A stretch of DNA of 64,000 bases from Rhodovulum euryhalinum (GTDB taxonomy: Bacteria; Pseudomonadota; Alphaproteobacteria; Rhodobacterales; Rhodobacteraceae), in assembly GCF_004342445.1 (NCBI RefSeq), contig NZ_SLWW01000010.1, forward strand, positions 78,491 through 142,490, read 5' to 3'. The notes below the pieces were generated by a model, which was given only the letters and a program-made list of their open reading frames with translations, was not told where the DNA came from and did not search any database. Positions 55,704 to 63,905 of this stretch are shown in pieces. The position numbers and the translations under genes were made by a program. How positions within the stretch are numbered: position 1 is the stretch's first letter; each line of letters opens with the position of its first letter.

Positions 55704-56183
55704 ATGCGGTTTTTCGGACGGATCCTTGCCGCAGGCGCAGCACTTCCGGCCGCGCTGATCGCGTCCTCCGTCGCGGCGCAATCGCTTTCCGCCGCCGATC
55801 CCGAGGGTCTGGTCGCGGCCCTTCAGTCGCTGGGGTACCGCGCCACGTTGACCACCGACGGCGAGGGCGATCCCAAGATCGAAAGCGCCACAGGCGGCGT
55901 CACGTTCCACCTCTATTTCTACGGCTGCGACGACGCCCATCTGGGCTGCACCGGGCTGCAACTGTCCGCGGGTTTCGACCAGCCCACGCCGATGACGGCC
56001 TCGGACGCCAACAAGTGGAACTTCGACAACCTGTTCGGCGAGATGACGGTCGACGACGAGGGCGATCCCCGGCTGTCCTATTTCTTCACCACCGATGGCG
56101 GCCTGAACCACGACACCTTCGCCGATATCCTCGACTGGTGGGAAGTCGCGCTGGGCCAGTTCCTGGACTACATCGACTGGTAG
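55704..56183 (+). CDS. YbjN-domain exported protein
   Basis: 159 residues with a signal peptide (about 1-25, ending SSVAAQS) and a YbjN-type sensory/chaperone-like fold (LVAALQSLGYRATLTTDGEGDPKIES, FHLYFYGCDD, ASDANKWNFDNLFGEMTVDDEGDP). Two Cys close together (GCDDAHLGC) could form a disulfide in the periplasm. Function of the family is not settled. Divergent from zwf. Confidence 0.82.
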   Translation: MRFFGRILAAGAALPAALIASSVAAQSLSAADPEGLVAALQSLGYRATLTTDGEGDPKIESATGGVTFHLYFYGCDDAHLGCTGLQLSAGFDQPTPMTASDANKWNFDNLFGEMTVDDEGDPRLSYFFTTDGGLNHDTFADILDWWEVALGQFLDYIDW

Positions 56184-56217
56184 CACGGGCATATCCGGCA
56201 AGCCCGCCGCGGCGGGC

Positions 56218-57183
56218 TCAACCGGCCATCCCGTTCGAGAACAGCACCACCATATAGGCGGCATAGGCCGCCAGCATCAGCCCCCCCCACAGCCGCCCGA
56301 TCCGCCGCGTCGCGAACAGAAGCGCCAGAAGGGCGAGTGTCGCCGCCATCATCACCGGCGTGTCGACCTGGCGGAACCGCGCGCTGACCTCGATCGGCTG
56401 GAGCACCACCGTCACACCCAGGATGGCAAGGATGTTGAAGATGTTCGAACCGATCACATTGCCAAGAACCACATCTGTATGGCGCCGGATCGCGGCGACG
56501 ATGGCGGTGGCCAGTTCCGGCAGGGACGTTCCGACCGCCACCAGCGACAGGCCGATCACCGCGTCGGGCACGCCATAGGCCCGCGCGATCGACACCGATC
56601 CCTCGACCAGCATGTCGGCGCCGAACACCAGCGCCGCGATGCCCGCGATCGCCAGGACCGGCGCAAGCCAGGCCCGCACGATCGGGATGTCCTCGAATTC
56701 CTCGGCCTCGCGCTGGAACATCCGCGCCGCGCGGTCGCGCCGCTCCAGCATGTAGCTCGTGACCAGATAGCCCGCGAGAACGACCAGCATGCCCCCCCCC
56801 TCGGCCCGGCCGATCACCGCGCCCTGGACCAGGACCAGCAGCACCAGCGCGACAAGCGTCGCCACGACCGCCTCGCGCACCGCGGTCCGCGGCCAACCCG
56901 CGATCGGCATGATGACGATCGCAAGCCCGGTGATCAGCAGGATGTTGGCGATGTTCGAGCCCACGACATTGCCCAGCGCGATCTCCGGTGCGCCATCGAG
57001 CGCGGCATTGACCGACACCAGCAGTTCGGGCGTCGAGGTGCCGAAGCCCACGATCACGAGGCCGATCAGAAGCTTGGAGATGCCCAACCGCTCGGCCATC
57101 GCAACCGAGCCACGCACCAGCCCCTCGCCGCCGACGAACAGAAGAACGAGGCCAGCGGCCACAAGCATGAGATCATGGAGCAT
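56218..57183 (-). CDS. calcium/sodium antiporter (CaCA family)
   Basis: 321-residue membrane protein with about ten helices and two inverted alpha-repeats: GFGTSTPELLVSVNAAL with GNVVGSNIANILLI, and AVGTSLPELATAIVAAI with GNVIGSNIFNILAI. This is the YrbG-type Na+/Ca2+ exchanger layout. Its start at 57183 faces the Tn7-like element, whose nearest repeat is 139 bp away, so the insertion lies in or near its promoter region. Confidence 0.92.
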   Translation of the reverse strand: MLHDLMLVAAGLVLLFVGGEGLVRGSVAMAERLGISKLLIGLVIVGFGTSTPELLVSVNAALDGAPEIALGNVVGSNIANILLITGLAIVIMPIAGWPRTAVREAVVATLVALVLLVLVQGAVIGRAEGGGMLVVLAGYLVTSYMLERRDRAARMFQREAEEFEDIPIVRAWLAPVLAIAGIAALVFGADMLVEGSVSIARAYGVPDAVIGLSLVAVGTSLPELATAIVAAIRRHTDVVLGNVIGSNIFNILAILGVTVVLQPIEVSARFRQVDTPVMMAATLALLALLFATRRIGRLWGGLMLAAYAAYMVVLFSNGMAG

Positions 57184-57321
57184 TTTTCGTCCGGATTAAG
57201 GTCCAGCCACGACGGCTCGATCGCATATATGAGAGACGCCCTGAGAATACCATCCGGCCGGCAGCGACATGTCGGCTTGCCCCGGCCGTCGGCCTGTCCG
57301 CGGCGCGGGCGTTGCTGAAGC

Positions 57322-57339
57322 GGGAACCATCGTTTTCAC
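57322..57339. repeat. 18-bp direct repeat A, possible TnsB-type binding site
   Basis: GGGAACCATCGTTTTCAC, identical to repeat B at 57397-57414; the start-to-start spacing is 75 bp. Short spaced repeats of this kind mark Tn7-like transposon ends. Confidence 0.65.
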
Positions 57340-57366
57340 ATTTTCGGTCCGCAACATGTTGAAATC

Positions 57367-59376
57367 CTAAGCCCTCGGGTCTGGCCCTTTCGGGCCGGGA
57401 ACCATCGTTTTCACCGGATGCGCCCATTTTGGTGGGTTCGGCATGATTTGCCGCCGTTTGCGCACTTTGAAAATGCTTTCGCTCAGGTTGGTCGGCACCC
57501 CAAAGCGTACACCCTTTCGCGCGAGGAACGCCTCGACATCCGCGCGACGGTAGAGCCGGACGCCGAGCGCGGCGGGGTCACGGACGGGGGCAAGGCGACC
57601 ATCGAGGAAGACCCTGGCCGAGGACGCGTGCATCCCGATCGCCTCGGCCACCCGAGCAAGCGTCAGGTAGTCCGCCTTGAACCGGTCGAGCTCGGCCGAG
57701 GAGACATAGCCCCTGCCCAGAAGACCCTGACACTCCTGCGGCGGCACCAAGGTCAGCAGCGGCGGGCCATCCTCAGCCGACACCAGCCGCTTCACCACTT
57801 TGGAACCGACGCCGAGCCGGATTGCGACGTCGGACAGCCGGTGCAGGTCCGTCCGGGACCGCGCCCGCAGCAGGGTGCGGATTTCGTCGAGACTGAACCG
57901 CAAGCTGTCGATCCGGTGGGACGAGCCGATCCGCCGGGTGTGCCGCAGCTGACCCTCCAGCTGCCAGCGCAGGATCTCGATGGTCGAGGATCGGCCCCGG
58001 GCGGCACGGGCGAGGTCCAGAAACCCCTCGGGAACCTCCTGCACCACCGGCACCTGCGCGCAAAGGCTCGCCTGGAACTCCGCAAGCTCGTCGAGATTGT
58101 AGGCGCCAACCGACAGGCCGACGCTGCCTTCGGCCACCGGGACCACCGAGGTGACGATCCCGGCCGCCGCCATCTGCTCGGCCTGGGTGTTGCTGCAGCC
58201 AAGCACGTTGCAAATCTGGTTCTGCGGAACGGAATTCATGATCCGACCGATCAGGCGTTCGCCCTCTTCGGCGGGGAACACCCACTGGTTCAGCGCCTCG
58301 GCGTCGCAGTTCGCCGGGATCATGCCGGCCTTCTGCATCAGGCGGTAAAGCCGCTTCGGATTGAGCCCGGTGGCCGCCCTCAGCGAATTGACGCTGTGGA
58401 CCCGGCGGCGGTCGACGACTTCGCCCAGCACCGTCTCGCCCGGTCCGATGGCGAAGGACGTGACAATGGCCTCGCGCAGCAGATCGCGGATCGGTTTGGC
58501 GTCTTCTGCCCTTTCCGTGTATTCGAGCCAACGAAAGAGCTTGCCGAAGACCGCCTGCGGCCCGGCCCGCCCGCTGCGTCGACCGGAGGTCTGCCGGATC
58601 GTGGCCAGCGCCTCGGCGATGGCGTCGGCTCCGCGGGCGCAGATGCCGAAGCCGACATCGCCGGCCCGTGCCCAATCGAGATCGCTGTAGTTGAAGATCT
58701 CCGCCGTCGGGCCGTCGACGACGAGGCTGCCCAGCATCTCGCAGGCCTTGACCGCCTGCGCGAGGGGTTGTGCATCGAGCCAGGGCGCGGCGTCGCGCCG
58801 GCCTTCCATCCGCGCCACGACATAGGATTGCAACTCCCCCGGCAGGTGGTGCGCCGCGGGCGGCAGGGTCCGAAGGAGGGCCGCGTTTTTGGCCCGAAGC
58901 AAGGTCAGATCGAAGGCCTTGACCGCCTCCGGTTCAGGACATTCGACCAGGACCGTCCGATGGACGGGGCAAATGATCACCGGGCGCAGGAGCCAGGACC
59001 AGCGCAGGCGGCCCGCCCCCTGAGCCAGATCCGGATCGCGGGCCTGATCCGCCGCCAGGCATTCGGGGCAGAACCGCACCGTCGTCCGGCGCAGGAGCTG
59101 CACGGCCAGGGTTTCGCCGCGGAGGAGATAGTCATCGCCGGGCAATCGGCGCAGCAGGTTGTGCCCGAGACGTTCCGGGTCGAGACCCGCGAGGGCGGCC
59201 GCCTGGACCAGGAACGTCTCGGTGCCATCGCGGAAGTCGGCGGGTGGCACGGAGGTGTAGCGACAGAACCGGCCGACATCGACGCCCGAGTGGAAGCGGC
59301 CGATCCGGGCGAAGTAGCCTTGCGTCACCTCGTCGTCGTGGAAGGGCAGCGCCGGAAGCAGGGGACCGAGGGTCAC
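57367..59376 (-). CDS. TniQ/TnsD-family target-selection protein, long form
   Basis: 669-residue TniQ-domain protein. The N-terminal PLLPALPFHDDEVTQGYFARIG and the zinc-ribbon motif FCPEC (Cys103, Cys106) ... IICPVHR (Cys136, His139) define TniQ. The remaining ~500 residues contain several helix-turn-helix-like blocks and end with a MerR/Xis-like LYRRADVEAFLARKGV, as in long TnsD-type selectors that bind a specific attachment site. The GTG at 59376 overlaps the tnsC stop (GTGA). The last codons read through end repeat B, so the gene runs into the transposon end. The frame is intact. Confidence 0.88.
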   Translation of the reverse strand: MTLGPLLPALPFHDDEVTQGYFARIGRFHSGVDVGRFCRYTSVPPADFRDGTETFLVQAAALAGLDPERLGHNLLRRLPGDDYLLRGETLAVQLLRRTTVRFCPECLAADQARDPDLAQGAGRLRWSWLLRPVIICPVHRTVLVECPEPEAVKAFDLTLLRAKNAALLRTLPPAAHHLPGELQSYVVARMEGRRDAAPWLDAQPLAQAVKACEMLGSLVVDGPTAEIFNYSDLDWARAGDVGFGICARGADAIAEALATIRQTSGRRSGRAGPQAVFGKLFRWLEYTERAEDAKPIRDLLREAIVTSFAIGPGETVLGEVVDRRRVHSVNSLRAATGLNPKRLYRLMQKAGMIPANCDAEALNQWVFPAEEGERLIGRIMNSVPQNQICNVLGCSNTQAEQMAAAGIVTSVVPVAEGSVGLSVGAYNLDELAEFQASLCAQVPVVQEVPEGFLDLARAARGRSSTIEILRWQLEGQLRHTRRIGSSHRIDSLRFSLDEIRTLLRARSRTDLHRLSDVAIRLGVGSKVVKRLVSAEDGPPLLTLVPPQECQGLLGRGYVSSAELDRFKADYLTLARVAEAIGMHASSARVFLDGRLAPVRDPAALGVRLYRRADVEAFLARKGVRFGVPTNLSESIFKVRKRRQIMPNPPKWAHPVKTMVPGPKGPDPRA
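57397..57414. repeat. 18-bp direct repeat B, inside the tniQ 3' end
   Basis: Second exact copy of GGGAACCATCGTTTTCAC. Read on the minus strand it encodes V-K-T-M-V-P near the tniQ C-terminus. Confidence 0.65.
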
Positions 59377-60005
59377 GCCGGCACCCCCTTCCCGGCCTTC
59401 CGGCGCCGCCGCGTCTTGCTCGCGGCGCCGAAGTCGCTGTCGCTCAGCCCGCCGGCATCGCCGACGGCGGCCGTGGCCCGCGTGGCCCAGTCGCTCAGCA
59501 GGAACGGGTTCTCGGGGTTGAAGTACAGCAGATCGAGGTCGAAGACCCTCCGGAAGTCCTCGATGTCGAGCGCGGAGGCGCCCTCCTCGAGGGCAAGAAC
59601 GATCGAGGTCGAGATCAGCCGCATCGATCGGCCGTAGCTGCCCCGGCACCCTTCGAGGATCCGCTCCGCAAAGTAGGGGTCACGGCGGATGCTGGGCGCA
59701 AGGCGCAGCCCGGCTTCGGTGCTGAGCCCGTCCAGCGCGCTGTTGATCAGCGCCAGCGAGGTGTCGTGGGGAAACCGCTTCAGCGACAGGTCGAGAAGCC
59801 GCCCCGCAAGCTCCTGGTTCTCTTCGCGCTCGTAGATGAACTTGCGCAAGACTTCGGTGCCGATAACGATGAGGCAGAACCCGCCCCCGTCCTGCAGGAA
59901 GGTCTTGAGGAAGAGGTTCACCGCCCGGTTGTCATAGCCGAGCAGGTTGTGGACCTCGTCGAGGATCACGATGCGAATGCCGGCCAGGCGCAGCCGGTGA
60001 AGGCC
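59373..60005 (-). pseudogene. tnsC/TniB-type AAA+ ATPase, N-terminal half deleted
   Basis: About 207 C-terminal residues of a TnsC/TniB ATPase remain, from LRLAGIRIVILDEVHNLLG (Walker B) through LIVIGTEVLR (sensor 1) and RFPHDTSLA to a basic tail. The Walker A half and the N-terminus are absent: upstream of about 60000 the same frame is low-complexity Arg/Gly/Ala shadow of tnsB. There is no start codon with a ribosome binding site, so it cannot make an active ATPase. Its stop overlaps the tniQ start. Confidence 0.82.
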
Positions 60006-61135
60006 TCGATCATGACCGAGAAGACGACCCGGAACGGCTTGTCGCCCGTGATCCCGAGCGCCGCCACCCGCTCCGGGCCAAGCCAGTGGACGAGGAAGTC
60101 GAAGGGAACGACCGACATCAGGTCGGCGTCGTATTCGTCGATCACGACGATCTGCCCGGCCCGCTCGACCTGAAGCCCCAGGCCGGTGACGAGCTGGTTG
60201 CCCAGAAGCCAGTCCGGCCCCTTGCCGCGGAACGCCTGTTCCAGCGGGCCGAAGCGTTTCACGCGGATGCCGACGGTTTTCAGCGAAGGCGGCTTGAGGG
60301 CCGCCACCGCCTTGCGCTCCGTCTCCTCGATCCCTTCGCCGGCGGCTTCCCGGCGCCGAAGCTCCGCCTCGCGCTCCTCCCGCAGGCGCACCACACGGCG
60401 CTCGACCGCCTCGTGGATCGCCGTGTTGGGAGCGGTTTCCAGGCTGCACAGCCGGTCGATCTCATCCTTGAGGATCTCCGCGACCTCGGGCGCAAGCTTG
60501 CAGGTGTCATTGCCGGACACGTGCAGCATGTCGACAAGGCCGGTGAACCCGCGCGCCGTCAGTCTCTCGTCCCAGTCGAGGATGATCTGTGCGGTCGCCA
60601 CATGCAGCGGTTTCTCCCGGCGCCGGAACGGGTGGCGCCGCAGCCGGTCGACCTTGCCGGTCAACTGGTCGATGCGGCCCGGCAGCAAGCGGAGGATCTC
60701 GGGCTCGAGCGCCCGCACCTGGCGCCGCGACGGCCGGCCAAGGTTCCGTTCCTTCGCGAGCTCCCGCATCAGGATGACGGTGGCGTAGCGCAGGATCAGG
60801 TTGTTCGCCGGCCGGTCGGTGAGCGAGGCCACGAACTCAGGCTTGAAGGTCTGGCTGTGGTCGATGAAGACATGATCGCCCTCGTCGATGTCGAGCGTGC
60901 CGTCGACCAGCGCCGCGGTCAGTTCGGCATGCGGGATCATCCGCCGGCCGGTGAACTCGATATCCGGCCGGGTGCCGCGCATCACCTCGGGGATGTTTTC
61001 CGCCTCGGGATGCGGCAGGACCTCGACCAGATAGCCGGTCGAGGCCGCCCGCAGGAAGGTGATCCGGCGCCTGCCGAGCCGGCCGGTGGTGCCAGGCTCG
61101 AACCGGAAGACCGGGCCGGTTCCGATCGCCGTCAC
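59966..61135 (-). pseudogene. tnsB-type DDE transposase, truncated in the catalytic domain
   Basis: 389 residues from ATG 61135 (overlapping the tnsA stop). The N-terminal DNA-binding half is complete; the catalytic core begins at GQIVVIDEYDADL with the first acidic residue (Asp333) and continues to FSVMIEAFTG at 372-381. It then leaves the family and stops at 59966 after eight unrelated residues, so the second Asp, the Glu and the C-terminal TnsC-contact region are gone. The break coincides with the start of the tnsC remnant, which shows one deletion joining the two genes. Confidence 0.82.
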
Positions 61136-61815
61136 GGCGCCCCCTCCCCGCGCGTGACGAGGGTCGTGTGCGCGATCTTTTCCGCGGACACCATCCGCAG
61201 CCGACCCGACCGGATCAGGCGCACGAGAGCCCGGAAGCCGCGCGGGCCGCGATTGATCTCTCCGACCAGCCTCTGCAGCGTCGCCTCGCCGTCGAGCCCC
61301 GCCACGACCTCGGCCGCGAGCGTGTCCACCTCGGGGTCGGCGTCCCGGCAGCCGCGGAAGAGGTCGGCATTATAGAGCGCGACCGGATCGCGGGCATACT
61401 CGGTGACGAGATAGAGCCCGTCGATCGCGCCCATGTTGCGCCCGGCCGCATCCACCTGGGCAATTTCCGCCTGAAAGGCCGGCGTGACCCTGCGGTAGGG
61501 CTTGTCGGTCAACCCGAGGCGGCGGTCGCCGGTCTTGACCACGACCTGGTCGATGTAATGGCCGTGGATCTTGCCCTTGTCGTCGGTCCAGGGAACGGGA
61601 CCCACCTGCTCGATCACGTCGACGGTGTCGGGTTCGGCCAGCGCGATCAGCCGCGTGCGATATTCGCCGAGGCTGCCGCACAGAGAGATCTGACCCGGAT
61701 CCTCGTCGCTGTCGTGGATCACCATCTGCACCACGAAATGGCCGTGGCTGGACTTGGGGATCGGCTTCGACGCCCGCGACGGGCGCGGGTCGTCCCAGAC
61801 ATAGGTCGAGCTCAT
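61132..61815 (-). CDS. TnsA-like endonuclease
   Basis: 227-residue protein with a TnsA-type restriction-endonuclease-like core: Glu51 in GSLGEYRTRLI, the QVGPVPWTDDKGKIHGHYIDQVVV strand pair with Asp89, and LTDKP with Lys105, giving an E-D-x-K catalytic pattern. A C-terminal domain (about 130-227) would contact TnsB/TnsC. TnsA makes the 5' strand cuts so that the element moves by cut-and-paste. RBS GGAGGATACC before ATG 61815. Assignment rests on the pattern, operon order and size. Confidence 0.75.
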   Translation of the reverse strand: MSSTYVWDDPRPSRASKPIPKSSHGHFVVQMVIHDSDEDPGQISLCGSLGEYRTRLIALAEPDTVDVIEQVGPVPWTDDKGKIHGHYIDQVVVKTGDRRLGLTDKPYRRVTPAFQAEIAQVDAAGRNMGAIDGLYLVTEYARDPVALYNADLFRGCRDADPEVDTLAAEVVAGLDGEATLQRLVGEINRGPRGFRALVRLIRSGRLRMVSAEKIAHTTLVTRGEGAP

Positions 61816-62327
61816 GGTATCCTCCGGCCCTGATCTGCGGCGTGAGAGGCATGGTGAGGGTGGTCGTGATGTTCGGACATGGGATCTCCGGTCCCGGAAA
61901 CGCTGATTCCGGGGGGGTGAGGTTGGATGCTGTGGGTTGGGGATGCCCTTCGGGATCGTCAGCGGTCTCTCGGGGGCGTTGGGGGAATTCGGGTCTGGCG
62001 CCGGCTCGGTCTGAGGCTCAAGGCGCGGTTCTGGCGGTCTCCTCGATCGGCGCCCTCGGGCGCGGGGTTCTGTCCGGGCACATTCATCGGGGGGCACGAA
62101 AATCCGCAGCGGAAAATTCGGGGGGTCGTGATGGGCTTCGATCTGCAGAAAACGAACGAAACTTCAACGCGTTGCGCAAAGTCATGCGCTCCTTCGCGCC
62201 GGAACTCGAAAATGTTTCGGCGCGTTTTCAACGAGAAATTTCGCAGGAACCACCGTTGGCCGAGAGCCGATTCTTCGTCCGACACGGCTACCGCGGGTGC
62301 TCGCCGCACTGGGGGTGACGCGTCCCT
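61816..62327. other. 512-bp gap between the AAA+ gene and tnsA
   Basis: No believable gene. The half nearer the AAA+ gene (about 62090-62260) is lower in GC and has a GAAAATCCGC-AGC-GGAAAATTC near-repeat and a GGAACCACCGTT string (62246-62257) resembling the first part of the 18-bp end repeat. It probably carries the tns promoter; no clear -35/-10 pair was found. Confidence 0.45.
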
Positions 62328-63422
62328 TCATTGCAGAACGGGCCGCCGTTCCATCATTTCAGCACGGTCCAGCATCCGGATGACCCCGCGCAGATCGGGC
62401 CGGTGCCCCTGCACCGCCGCCCAGTGGATCGCGGTGCAGACCGCGTCGATGGCAGCTTCGGACAGGTCCCGCCGCGCGCCCTCGCGGCGGGCGAAGGTCT
62501 CCAGGTGGTCCCGCGACGGCGACTCCAGCCGGATCGCGGGGCACCGGCTGAGCAACGGTTCCGGCAGACACCGCCGCTCGTTGCAGGACAGCACCCAGAT
62601 GACCCAACCCATGTCGAAGGCCACCTCGAAATAGGGGCAACTCCAGCGCCGTGCGGACAGCGGTTCGAGGAGCGGGAGCAGCGCATCCGTCAGCGCGAAT
62701 GTTCGCCCCTGGTGGGACCGCGCCTCACCGGCCTTTTCAACCTCATCGACGACGACCACCGGGGTGGCGACCACCCGGGTGAGGATCAGGTTCACCAACC
62801 GTCCGGGAACGGCATTGGCCCAGCCGCGCTGGCAGCCGACGAGACCGAAGCTCGCGTTTTCGGTCGTCGCCTCGAAGATCAGGTCGGGCACGCCGATCAA
62901 TCCGGCAAGCCGCCTCGCCCAGCGGCTCTTGCCGATCCCGGGCGGCCCGTCCAGCAGCATCGGTGGCAATCGCAGGCCCGCGTCGCCGGATTGCACGGAC
63001 CGCCGCAGTCCGTGCCAGATCGCTTCGGTCGCCGGTCCCATCCACGGGAACTCGGCATGCAACTCTGCCGCGATCTCGTCGGCGCGGTGTTCGGACGGGA
63101 GGGCGACCAGATCCACGCCGTTACGCAGCCCTTCAAAGCGATCGCGCTCTTCCCGTTTCAGGCGGGAGAGAGGCGACTGACGATCAACGCGCGCCGCGAT
63201 ACGTGCCGCCCGCCGGGCAATGCGCTCCCGCACAGCGCGCGACAGGGCGATACGCTGCTGCCACTCATCAAGCTTGCCCTCCGCGGCGAGATGGTCGGGA
63301 ACTACGAGCCCCCTCTTCCGCACCTCCAGGCGCCGGGCATGGAGCGACAGCCGCTCCTGGATGGCGGACTCGCTCAGGGCGGGATCGGGGAAGATCGGCT
63401 CGGTGATCGGGATGCGGGGCAT
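62328..63422 (-). CDS. Lon-like AAA+ ATPase lacking a protease domain
   Basis: 364-residue AAA+ protein. A basic helical N-terminal part (1-150) precedes the ATPase core: Walker A DGPPGIGKS (158-166), Walker B VVVVDEVEK (222-230), sensor 1 in WVLSCNE (Asn281), arginine finger LLSRCP (Arg293), and a C-terminal lid helix bundle. The core resembles that of Lon, but the chain ends where the Lon protease domain would start. It lies upstream of tnsA on the same strand, so it may be transposon cargo or an accessory remodeller. ATG 63422 has only a weak RBS. Confidence 0.8.
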   Translation of the reverse strand: MPRIPITEPIFPDPALSESAIQERLSLHARRLEVRKRGLVVPDHLAAEGKLDEWQQRIALSRAVRERIARRAARIAARVDRQSPLSRLKREERDRFEGLRNGVDLVALPSEHRADEIAAELHAEFPWMGPATEAIWHGLRRSVQSGDAGLRLPPMLLDGPPGIGKSRWARRLAGLIGVPDLIFEATTENASFGLVGCQRGWANAVPGRLVNLILTRVVATPVVVVDEVEKAGEARSHQGRTFALTDALLPLLEPLSARRWSCPYFEVAFDMGWVIWVLSCNERRCLPEPLLSRCPAIRLESPSRDHLETFARREGARRDLSEAAIDAVCTAIHWAAVQGHRPDLRGVIRMLDRAEMMERRPVLQ

Positions 63423-63905
63423 GGGGTTCCGTTGGGCATGAGGGGGCCGTCGGGCGGCTGCGGGGCCGTCCGGGAGATGCGCGAAAATGGTGATGTGACG
63501 GTCAGGCGGTCGGGGCGTGCGGGGTGTTCAGGACGGTCATGGCGCTTTCCTGCAGGTCGGCGGGCGGCGGTGATCCCTTCGGAATTGACTGCAATCCGAA
63601 CGGACGATTCGAGTCAAGGCACTGATTTTCCTCGTAAATCCGAAAATCGGAGAAGTGGCCCAGTATTCCCGAAACTGCGGTACATGGCGCCGACCCGTGG
63701 TCCGCAACCATACCAGCGCTGCTCTCGTCGGCTAATGGACGTTCACCAACACGGTGGGGCGTGACCATTGGCAGCGCGCATGGAAACCAATGTTCGCCGG
63801 CCCCGGACCGTCGGTCGACCCTCGAGGCGCAATCCTCCAAAGCGGCCATCCGGGCGCGCCGTAGAAAGAGGCGCTCACAGCCCATTGCTGTCGGCCCTAT
63901 GAGAT
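63423..63905. other. 483-bp gap with no clear gene
   Basis: Between the AAA+ gene and the IS edge. Contains a locally AT-rich segment (about 63590-63690) and a CATTGG/CCAATG inverted pair at 63766-63792. A 127-codon minus-strand frame exists but has no recognisable protein features. May hold the AAA+ promoter and a transposon end; neither can be shown. Confidence 0.4.

Larger units (their letters stand above)
57322..61815 (-). mobile_element. remnant of a Tn7-like transposon (tnsA, broken tnsB-tnsC, tniQ)
   Basis: Minus-strand operon in Tn7-like order with start/stop overlaps at tnsA/tnsB and tnsC/tniQ. One internal deletion removes part of tnsB and tnsC. The left boundary is set provisionally at the outer 18-bp repeat; the true terminal bases may lie up to about 140 bp further left. 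The other end was not found and may lie beyond tnsA, possibly including the AAA+ gene at 62328-63422, or outside the window. Confidence 0.75.

Noticed and set aside
59966..60005. Programmed frameshift joining the tnsB and tnsC remnants into one protein
   Set aside because: No slippery heptamer or stem is visible, and such a product would still lack the DDE residues and Walker A.
60006..60449. N-terminal extension of the tnsC frame
   Set aside because: Low-complexity Arg/Gly/Ala sequence that is the tnsB gene read in another frame; no Walker A.
62246..62257. GGAACCACCGTT as a third transposon end repeat
   Set aside because: Matches only the first 12 bases of the 18-mer, with one mismatch and in direct orientation inside the element; too weak to call.
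63481..63495. GCGAAAATGGTGATG as an inverted end repeat
   Set aside because: About 10 of 15 matches to the reverse complement of the 18-mer; within chance for this search.
63502..63885. 127-codon minus-strand frame before the IS edge
   Set aside because: No ribosome binding site, no family features and a composition like surrounding non-coding DNA.
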